The notes under the pieces are model-generated. The model was not told where the DNA came from, searched no databases, and worked only from the letters and a program-made list of their open reading frames with translations. From JBFXAM01 sp050184295 (GTDB taxonomy: Bacteria > Planctomycetota > Phycisphaerae > UBA1845 > Fen-1342): a stretch of 9,054 nucleotides of DNA. The stretch is taken from the NCBI GenBank assembly GCA_050184295.1, contig JBFXAM010000154.1:1-9054 (forward strand). Direction: 5' to 3'. Positions 1 to 7,200 of this stretch are shown here, in pieces. Both the position numbers and the translations under genes were made by a program. Positions within the stretch are counted from its first letter, which is position 1; each line of letters starts with the position of its first letter.

Positions 1-2668
1 ACCGCACCTCGACCTTCGGATAGATCAGTAGGGAACCCTTCTGCGAAGGCGTGGCACGCTCGCAGGGATCGACCGTGATCGAAGCCGAGCACTGCGACGA
101 ATTGCCGCAGTCGTCGGTCGCGGTCCATGTGACCAGCGTGGTCGTCCCGCACGGGAAGCCGCAGTCCGGCGCGTCGTTGACAATCGCGACATCGGGGTCG
201 CAATTGTCGGTCGCGGTCGTGCTGTCGAGCCAGTCCTGCACGGCGCTGTCGCAAATCTTGTTGCCAAACGGCACGCGGATGTCCGGCGGGCAGGTGATGA
301 CGGGGGGGATGTCATCAATCACGTCGACGGTCGCGAGGCACTGCATGGCGGGATTCTCGCAGCAGTCGCGCGCGTCGAAGCGCAGTTCGATGCGGGCGGG
401 ACAACTCGTGAGATCGGAGACCAGCACACTGCCCGACACGCGGACGCGCCGCGGACCGAGCTGGACCGGTGGATCGAGCTGCACCGGGCCGAGCGTCGCA
501 TTGTTGCTGGGGTTGCTGGCGATGACCTGGAGATCGTAGCTGGCCGGATCGACGCAGCACTGATCGTCGATGAACGCCTGGAAGCGAATGAGCGCTTCGC
601 AGTTGTTATCGACGCGCACCGGCTGGGGCAGATTCAACACCTCGCAGGTGATCGTCGGTGGCGTCGGATCGACGACGGTCGTGGATACGACACATGGCGT
701 GCGGGCGCGATTGCCCTCACAGTCGCTGGCATCGAATTCGAGTCGCAGCACCGCCGGACAGCCGCGAAGGTCGCGCACCAGCACGACGCCAGACACCTGC
801 ACAACCGTGTCGCTGATGGGCTGCACGAGCGGCAGCACGGCCTGCACAGTGGCGTTGTTGGTGGGGATCGTGGCGTCGATCGTCAGATTAAGGTTGTTTG
901 GATCGAGGCAGCAGTTGTCGGTGATGAGCGCGCTGAAGGAGACGCTCGCGACGCAGTCGTCATCGACCTCGACCGGACCGGCTTCGATGCCGCAGACAAT
1001 CGTGAGCGGCTCGTCGGTGACGCGCATGGAGTACGGCGCCGCGCCGGACTGCGTGTTGTCGACGTTCGTCACCATGATATAGTACGAGCCGGGTTCGCAC
1101 TCGACACAAACGCGCTCGCTAAGCCCGCGCGAAGTTCCCTGTCCGGTCGGGTTCATGACGCGCAGATCGGCAGTCAGCACATAGACGTCGAGATTCTGGC
1201 CCGCCGGGAAATCAAACAGTTCGACCGTGAGCGACGTGTGAGTCGCAACATTGACCCGGAAGACGTCCTCGATGCCGTCGCCGCGGACGGCGAATTCGCC
1301 GAAGAGCTGGAGCTCGGCCGTGCCCTGAACGAGCGCGGGAAGGACCAGCGTCTGATGCGACGACCAGAAGTCGTTTGGCTCGACTTCGTTGATCATGCCG
1401 GGTCCGGTGGGGGCGTTGGACGGCGGCTCGACGGGTGCCGGGGTCGTGAGGAAGTAGGAATTGGGGAAAATGCCAACCTCGAGCTGGCGACGCGACAGAA
1501 ACTGGCCGGGACTCGGGAAGATTACGTTTGTGAAATAGATCGGCAGCGACTGCGCGCCGGGGTCGTCCGGGCTGGGCATATCCACCGACTGAAAATGGAG
1601 GTGCGGTCCGCCGGAACTTCCCGATGAACCCGCCTGGCCGAGCGGTCCACCGCGCGGAATCGCGGCATCGCAGAGGAGGAAGTCGTTGGAGCCGGTGATC
1701 GCGTGGGCGTAGAACGACCATTCGCCGTTGCCGTGCTGGAGGCACATCATGTTTCCGCCGCCGGGAATTCCGTCGGCAGGTGTTGAGCAGGGGTTGACGG
1801 TGGTCCCGTCGCAGCGCTCGGGCAGGCAGTCGCCGATGCCGGGCTGGCTTGAGCCGGGCGGGTCGTTCTCGGGGTGGCCGGTTTCGTTCACCACGACGAT
1901 GCCGGGTGCGACGGCGATGATCGTCTCGCCATAAACGTAGTGACCGCTGAGTTCGTCGCAGTCGTCGCAACTGCTGCCCTCGACCCGCACGCCGACGTCG
2001 TAGGCGTAGCGCTGATTGAACGCGCCGCGGTGGGCCGTGCCGAGCGTGTGGGCATTGCCGATGTAGAACAGGCCGTCCTGGACCGAAGGACCGGCGAGGC
2101 CGAACGTGAACGTCGCGCCCGGCGGCGTGCGGTATTCGCGGATCTCGATGTCGATCCAGGTAAGCGGCTCGACGAACTCCTGGAAGAATAGATCGACCCG
2201 GGCCGTCGCGGGCACGATGTTGTGGCCGACGACTTCATCCGGGCAGAAAAAGAGGATGCGCGATTCGATCGGGATTACGGCGTTCAGATTGCCGTCGATC
2301 GAGATCATCGGCGGCGGGTCGGGTTGCTGCGGGTTGTTCCCGTCGCGGAGCGAGACGGCATAGGTTGCGAAGGTCGTCGGCGTAAAGTTCGTCGGACCAT
2401 CGACGGTGTTGCCGTTGGCGTCGAAGAATTCGACCCGGCCGCCGGTGAGCGTCAGCGCCGCGTCGGGCGTGCTGAAGAACATGTCGAAGGACACGTGGTT
2501 TTCGAGCGGGTAGTGCTCGATCCACGAGGGAATCGGGCGCACGCCGAAATCGCGGATGCCCGAGCCTGGCGGGACGATGATCTGGACCTGAGCGGCCGCC
2601 TCGACGCCGATCGCGAGCGCGATGAAGGCGAGGACACGTCGCAGACTAAATGCTGAGTGCGCAGGCAT
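1..2668 (-). CDS. Exported modular protein: M23-type metallopeptidase, PPC domain, two Cys-rich repeats, HYR domain (C-terminus cut off by window edge)
   Basis: The frame is open from the ATG at 2666-2668 to the left edge, giving 889 codons with no stop; I translated every codon. A GGAGG lies 7 bases before the start. Residues 1-26 form a signal peptide (two Arg, a hydrophobic stretch, AAA before Gln27), so the protein is exported. Residues 27-200 are a beta-rich region I do not recognise. Residues about 205-375 match M23/LytM peptidases: H213 and D224 (HRG...YAYD), HGNG at 312-315, YAH with H322, and GPHLHF with H356 and H358. The three metal ligands (H213, D224, H358) and catalytic-type histidines are therefore present, suggesting activity on peptidoglycan or another Gly-rich peptide. 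Residues 427-551 resemble a PPC domain (NEVEPNDF start). Two homologous Cys-rich repeats follow at 556-671 and 672-789, then a HYR domain from 790 (ATDNCD, TWTATDDCGNSS). The real C-terminus and any surface anchor lie outside the window. Domain order is clear; substrate is inferred. Confidence 0.9.
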   Translation of the reverse strand, partial: MPAHSAFSLRRVLAFIALAIGVEAAAQVQIIVPPGSGIRDFGVRPIPSWIEHYPLENHVSFDMFFSTPDAALTLTGGRVEFFDANGNTVDGPTNFTPTTFATYAVSLRDGNNPQQPDPPPMISIDGNLNAVIPIESRILFFCPDEVVGHNIVPATARVDLFFQEFVEPLTWIDIEIREYRTPPGATFTFGLAGPSVQDGLFYIGNAHTLGTAHRGAFNQRYAYDVGVRVEGSSCDDCDELSGHYVYGETIIAVAPGIVVVNETGHPENDPPGSSQPGIGDCLPERCDGTTVNPCSTPADGIPGGGNMMCLQHGNGEWSFYAHAITGSNDFLLCDAAIPRGGPLGQAGSSGSSGGPHLHFQSVDMPSPDDPGAQSLPIYFTNVIFPSPGQFLSRRQLEVGIFPNSYFLTTPAPVEPPSNAPTGPGMINEVEPNDFWSSHQTLVLPALVQGTAELQLFGEFAVRGDGIEDVFRVNVATHTSLTVELFDFPAGQNLDVYVLTADLRVMNPTGQGTSRGLSERVCVECEPGSYYIMVTNVDNTQSGAAPYSMRVTDEPLTIVCGIEAGPVEVDDDCVASVSFSALITDNCCLDPNNLNLTIDATIPTNNATVQAVLPLVQPISDTVVQVSGVVLVRDLRGCPAVLRLEFDASDCEGNRARTPCVVSTTVVDPTPPTITCEVLNLPQPVRVDNNCEALIRFQAFIDDQCCVDPASYDLQVIASNPSNNATLGPVQLDPPVQLGPRRVRVSGSVLVSDLTSCPARIELRFDARDCCENPAMQCLATVDVIDDIPPVITCPPDIRVPFGNKICDSAVQDWLDSTTATDNCDPDVAIVNDAPDCGFPCGTTTLVTWTATDDCGNSSQCSASITVDPCERATPSQKGSLLIYPKVEVR
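302..1003 (-). repeat. Two tandem protein repeats of 116 and 118 residues, Cys-rich, inside the M23/HYR protein
   Basis: Repeat 1 is encoded by 656-1003 (residues 556-671) and repeat 2 by 302-655 (residues 672-789). Both start with TI(V/T)C, then V-D-(D/N)-(D/N)-C (C572, C690), a CC-x-DP motif (C586-C587 and C704-C705), NNAT, VSG.VLV.DL..CPA, a (L/R)FDA.DC motif, and end in (P/I)PP. The repeats are similar along their whole length, so they arose by duplication of one module. Each is probably an Ig-like or beta-sandwich domain held by disulfides, which suits an exported protein. The next module, from residue 790, starts in the same way (VITC) but is a clear HYR domain, so the repeats may be distant HYR relatives. 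I cannot assign them to a named family from the sequence alone. Confidence 0.85.
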
Positions 2669-2675
2669 GGACGTC

Positions 2676-2680
2676 CCTCC
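2676..2680 (-). promoter_or_regulatory. Ribosome binding site of the exported M23/HYR protein
   Basis: On the minus strand the sequence reads GGAGG followed by 7 bases and then the ATG at 2668. This is a near-perfect Shine-Dalgarno sequence at normal spacing. It fixes the start codon, which also places the signal peptide exactly at the N-terminus. Confidence 0.75.
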
Positions 2681-2930
2681 GACGACGGGCGTGTGCGTAA
2701 CGACAATCCGGCGGTGGCAGTGGAGCCCCGGGACAACTGCGGGCTCGACAACACCCCTCAGTCGCAAGTTAACAAAACCGTTTTCGGGCTACAAGCGAAA
2801 TCCGTCCGAAAAGCACCGCGGATACGATGAGGGGGCGTGTCGGCGGTGCGGCGGCGACAAACTCCGACAGAATCCACTTCCCGCCGGAAGCGCCGCGGCG
2901 GTCGTTGCGCCGCCGACGTGAAACGCGCCT

Positions 2931-2934
2931 AAGG
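2931..2934 (+). promoter_or_regulatory. Ribosome binding site deciding the lipoprotein start
   Basis: AAGG lies 6 bases before the ATG at 2941. It supports this start over the in-frame ATG at 2827, which would add 38 Arg-rich residues before the signal peptide. Confidence 0.5.
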
Positions 2935-2940
2935 TCGAGC

Positions 2941-4128
2941 ATGACAAAGCCATTGCCGCGCCATTCGCTCACGTGCTGCGCGCCGCTCGCCGGCGCGTTT
3001 CTCTCGACGACGTTTGCGCTGCTCGCGGGGGCGCTGCTGGCGGGGTGCCGCGGGCGGCCGGCCGCCGGCGAGACGTGGTCACCGACGGTGGCCGGCGTGA
3101 CCGCGCCGGAGCGGGCAAAGATCGAGCCATTGCGAGCGCATGTGAACCTGACGTCGCACATTGTGAACTATCCCCCGCAGAAATGGGCCCACGTCGATCT
3201 TTGCACGGACCTGCAAGCACCGGCGGACGATCGCGCGAGCTATCGGACGGCGTTGGCGCGCTACGAGCGCTTGAATCCTCGGGCGCGGATCGGAACCTAT
3301 CTGAGCGGGCGCGACACGTGTCCGCCGGAGTCGCAGAAGTACGAGCCGGCGAACACGGTTCCGCATGCGGCGCTCGGTGCAGCCGACTATCGGGGCCCGG
3401 CGCGGGAGTATCGCGGTCGGTTCACGGTGGCGCTGGAAAAGCCGGCGACGCGCGCGAAGTTCGCCGAGCTGATCGCGGCCGAAGCGGTGCGGCGCGGCCG
3501 GCCGATTCTGATGTTGGACAACCTTGCCCATCCCAGCGCGATGGGCGATTGGATTCCATGGAGCGATACGCTTGATCTGCTGCGGAGGATCAAGACGGGG
3601 ATCGGCGGGATTCAGTTGATCGCGAACGTCGGCGGCGCGCCGGGGCTCATGCCGAGACCGGACTACGAAGCGCTCGCCGACGTGGTCGACGGCATGATTC
3701 TCGAGCAGCCTTTGCACGAGCGGCTGCGTTCGTCGCGCGGCGGCGTCGAGGCGGTGATTGCGCTCTATCGCCACTGGCTGGCGCGCGGCCGGATCGTGAT
3801 CCTCCTGCCGGTGATTTCGGAAGTGTCGCGGCCCGACGAGTCGAAGGAAGCGGCGGGGCAGCGGATCAAGGCCGAGCGGCAGCGCGAGTCCGCGTTCGTG
3901 GCGGCCTTCTGTCTCATCGTCCGCGATCGAACGGATCGGCCGCTGTATACGACGGCGCCGTTCTGGGAGGAGCCGCCGGCGTGGGAACGCTGGCCGGCGG
4001 CGCTGGGGCCGGCGCGCGGCGACTTTCGCTGGGAAGGCGACGCGCTGGTGCGTGAGTTCGAACGCGGCGTGGTAAAGGCGACGCCGAAGACCGGCGAAGG
4101 ACGCGTGGAGCTGCGGTCGGGGCCGTGA
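2941..4128 (+). CDS. Lipoprotein with a putative TIM-barrel glycoside hydrolase-like domain
   Basis: The protein has 395 residues. A hydrophobic segment (about 14-35) ends in the lipobox L33-A34-G35-C36, so it should be cleaved by signal peptidase II and lipid-anchored at Cys36. The rest looks like an alternating beta/alpha barrel, with hydrophobic strand-like runs at 117-123, 188-197 (ILMLDN), 224-232 (LIANVGG), 249-258 (DGMILEQ) and 284-292. LDN, IANVGG and DG-x-x-x-E patterns, and an ending in VREFERGVV (370-378), resemble putative glycoside hydrolases of the GHL15/GH114-like type. D193 and E255 are the most plausible catalytic acids. This family assignment is recalled from motif patterns, not from a search, so a polysaccharide-degrading role is a hypothesis. 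The start at 2941 is chosen because it has an AAGG upstream and places the signal peptide at the N-terminus. It is transcribed away from the M23/HYR gene and converges on the kinase gene. Confidence 0.85.
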   Translation: MTKPLPRHSLTCCAPLAGAFLSTTFALLAGALLAGCRGRPAAGETWSPTVAGVTAPERAKIEPLRAHVNLTSHIVNYPPQKWAHVDLCTDLQAPADDRASYRTALARYERLNPRARIGTYLSGRDTCPPESQKYEPANTVPHAALGAADYRGPAREYRGRFTVALEKPATRAKFAELIAAEAVRRGRPILMLDNLAHPSAMGDWIPWSDTLDLLRRIKTGIGGIQLIANVGGAPGLMPRPDYEALADVVDGMILEQPLHERLRSSRGGVEAVIALYRHWLARGRIVILLPVISEVSRPDESKEAAGQRIKAERQRESAFVAAFCLIVRDRTDRPLYTTAPFWEEPPAWERWPAALGPARGDFRWEGDALVREFERGVVKATPKTGEGRVELRSGP

Positions 4129-4162
4129 CGCGGCGCGAATCTGGTTTGTGGAGCGTGAGTTA

Positions 4163-4186
4163 TCGCGTGGGGGACGCCGCCCGCGA
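4163..4186. terminator. Weak hairpin in the convergent gap, possible bidirectional terminator
   Basis: The 76-base gap at 4129-4204 between the convergent lipoprotein and kinase genes contains TCGCG-T-GG pairing with CCCGCGA: seven GC-rich pairs with one bulged T and a 9-base loop. There is no T-run on either side, so it is not a classical intrinsic terminator. In such GC-rich DNA a stem this short may be chance. Nothing else was seen in the gap. Confidence 0.2.
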
Positions 4187-4204
4187 CGAGCGACCCAAGG
4201 CGGG

Positions 4205-7200
4205 TCAATCGTCGCCGGGTGCGCGGGGCGCGGCGGCAGGCGGTGGCGTGTCGGCGGATGGCGCGGGCTCGGCCGGCGCCGTGTCGGCGGCGTCGCTCAC
4301 CGCGAGCAGATCCTCCACTTCGCGGAGGAGATTCTGTGACTCGGCGTCGCGAATCCAGCGGCGCGTCTGGGTGAGCGCGCGGAGTCGGGGGAGCAGGGCG
4401 CGGGCTTCGGCCGAGCGGTCCAGCTGGTGAAGCGCCATCGCGGTGAAGGCAATGTCGGCGGGATGGCCGCCTTCGTGGCGGGTCTGGTTGAGGTTGTCGG
4501 AACGGGCGAAGGTCTCGATCGCCGCCTCGTAATCACCGACGCGATACTGCGCGGCGCCGAGCGTGTTGAGCCAGTATCCGAGCTCGCGTTCGGGCGCGTG
4601 GCGCAGCGCCGCCTGGGCGTACTGCACGGCGCGTTGATACTCCTTGGCGTCGGCGCCCGGGTCGCGGACGATCCGCCAGGCGCGCTGGTTGAGCTGTGCG
4701 GGGTCGGGGCTGCGCAGCTCGGCGAGACGTAGCGCCAGTTGCCGCACGTCGCCGGGAAGCGTGGTGTCTTCGCGCAGCCGCTGCTGCACGTCCTCGGGCA
4801 GGACCAGCTCGTCGAGCAGACGGTCGACGAGTGGCTGGGCTTGGCGGCGCGTGGCGGCGTGGGCATACCAGGCGGCGTTCATCTCGCGCGCGGGCTGCGT
4901 TTCCCAAAGTGTCGCGCCGCGCGCGGCGCCCACAAGAAGCCGGGCCCCATCGGGGCTGATCTCAAACGTGGACAGACCGTCGATCGTCGGAGCGTAGACC
5001 AGCTCGCCGTTGGCCGTGTCCCAGATGGCGAGCGCATCTTCGGTCTGGGCGATGAGCCGGCGACCATCGGGCGTGAACTGGAAGCGCTGGACCACGCCGC
5101 CGCGGCCGAAGAGCGTGCGCGTCGGAGTGAGCAGCCGGGCGTCGAGCAGAAGCACGTCGCCGCCGCCGGCGGAAGTGGCGAGCAGTCGGCCGTCGGGGCT
5201 GTACGCAAGCGCGCTCACGGCCTGGACGCGCGGCCCGGACCGGAGTGTTTCACCGGTCTCGGCATCCAGCAGCTCGATGCGCGCCCAGCGATTGACCGCG
5301 AGCGTACGGCCGTCCGGACTGAATTCGACGCCGTGAACGAACGCACGGGCGTCGCTCGCAGGGTGCGCCCAGACACGTTGGCGTGTAGCGACATCCCAGA
5401 TTGAGAGCGGTGTACGTGTTGCGGCGATCGCGAGGCGCCCGCCGGTGGGGTCGAATGCGATGCGGCGCGGGCCGGGCTCGGCGATGTGCGCGACGCGTTC
5501 GCCTCGGTCGGGATCAACGAGGACGACGCGTCCGCCGATGATCTCGCCGTAGGCGATCGCGAGCAGGTTCCCCGCGGGGCTCCAGCGAACGTCGAATGGC
5601 GCGTCGCCGAGCGCGCGGAGACCGTGCCGCAGTTCGCCGCTACGGAGGTCCCAGATTCGCACGGAACCGGGAGCGTCCTCGTCGTCGACGGCGAAAGACC
5701 GCGCGCCGCCGGCGATGGTCACGGCGCGCCGTCCGTCGGGGCTGAACGCGACGCCGCGCACGGCTTCCGCGGACAGGGAGCGCGTGCCGCTCGTGAACTC
5801 CGGATCCCAGACGCGGATGACGCCATCCCAGCCGACGTTCAGGACGCGGCCGTCGCAGGCGTCGAAGGCCTGTGCGACGGGTTTTCCTTCATGGCCGCCG
5901 ATGCCCGCATAGAGCTGCCCGCTGGCGAGGTCGTAGAGCGACGCGCCGAGCGCCAACAGCGCGCCGTCGGGGCTGAGCGCGATGCCGCCGCGCAGCAGGC
6001 CGGGCTCGCTGAAGGCGAAGAGCGGCTCGGCGGTTGCGACGTCGAAGACGCGCGTGAGCTGGGTGCGGGAGACGACGGCGACGAGGCGGGTCGCGTCGGG
6101 CGAGAAGAGCGGATGGATGTAGCGGTCGCGCATGTTGCGCACGGTTTGGAGCACGCTTCCGGTGAGGCCGTCGCGGATGAGGATGCCGGCGCTGGTGACT
6201 TCTGCGATGCGGCTGGCGTCGGCGCTGAGCGCGATGCTGGAAGGGCGCGCGAACAGCGTGCGCACCAGCGTGGAAGGCGTGGTCCACGCGGGCGTCAGCC
6301 GGCGGAGCAGCGTGCCGCGGCGGGCGTCGAAGAAGGAGTATGCAGATTCATCGCGCAGGAGCAGCGTGGCGGAGTCGCCGCTGAAGGCGAAGGTCAGGGG
6401 GCCGCGCGGGCGGCCTTCGACGGCCAGCGACGCGAGCGCGGCGCCGGCCGGCGCATCCCAGAGCAGGAATTCGCGCGCCCGGATCGGGCCGTCGGCGGCG
6501 CGGTCGTCGGCGGGGACCACGACCGCGCGCGTGGCGTCCGGGCTCGCGACCATCACCGAGACCGCGTTGTCCGGCGGTTGCGTCTGCTGCACGACGGCCC
6601 CGGTCGCGAGATCCCAGCGCGTAAAGCCCGCGTCGCGGTCGAGCGCGACGACGGCGTTCTGCTCGGGAGCGAACGCGGCCTGAATGGCCGGGTCGGTTGC
6701 GCCGCGCAGCGTCGCGAGGCTCGAGTCGGTTCGCAGCCAGAGGTGTCGCCACTCCCATCCGCGCAACGTTTCTTCGCACATTTCGAGGCGGCGACGGGCC
6801 TCCCCGACGGCGCGCGTCCGCAGGCACGCGTCCGCGGCGCTGACGTTGGCCACGTAGCTCTGGCGCTGGGCTTCGAGGCGGGCCGCGGTCTCGGCGTCGC
6901 GGGCCGCGATGGTCTCGCGGAGCCGATCGCCGGCGAGTTGCTCGGCGTGGCGCGCGCGGTCGCGATCGGCGCTGGCCCGGACGAAGCCGACCGTGGCGAG
7001 CGCGAGACCGGCGAAGAGCGCGGTGGTGACCAGCGCCGCGCCAATGAACAAACCGCGGTTGCGCCGCGCGAACTTGGCGAGCTTGTAGCCCACGCCCGGC
7101 GGACCGGCAAGCACGGGCTCGTTGTTGAGGTAGCGCTGCACGTCGAGCGCGAGTCCGTTGGCGGTTTCGTAGCGGCGGGTGCGATCCTTGTCGATCGCTT

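Larger units (their letters stand above)
2669..2940. other. Divergent intergenic region between the M23/HYR gene and the lipoprotein gene
   Basis: This 272-base stretch separates two divergent starts and must hold the promoters for both. It has no convincing gene; short frames in it are Arg-rich and atypical. The part around 2766-2815 is clearly richer in A and T than its surroundings. It contains GTTAAC (2768-2773) and the near-palindrome AAAAC-C-GTTTT (2774-2784). On the minus strand a TTGTAG and a TAACTT are 17 bases apart here, but each matches the sigma-70 consensus at only 3 of 6 positions. I treat the AT-rich core as the likely promoter or operator area without naming exact boxes. Confidence 0.4.

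Noticed and set aside
1212..1970. A 252-codon minus-strand frame and several plus-strand frames within 1-2668
   Set aside because: They are Arg/Pro-rich and lack domains, and they overlap the continuous M23/HYR reading frame, whose motifs are clear.
2709..2780. Possible sigma-70 promoter on the minus strand (TTGTAG, 17 bases, TAACTT)
   Set aside because: Each hexamer matches consensus at only 3 of 6 positions, so I mention it under the intergenic region and do not call it a promoter.
2827..2940. An upstream ATG giving a 433-residue lipoprotein
   Set aside because: The extra 38 residues are Arg-rich and would put the lipobox Cys at position 74, too far for a signal peptide. The ATG at 2941 has an AAGG at good spacing.
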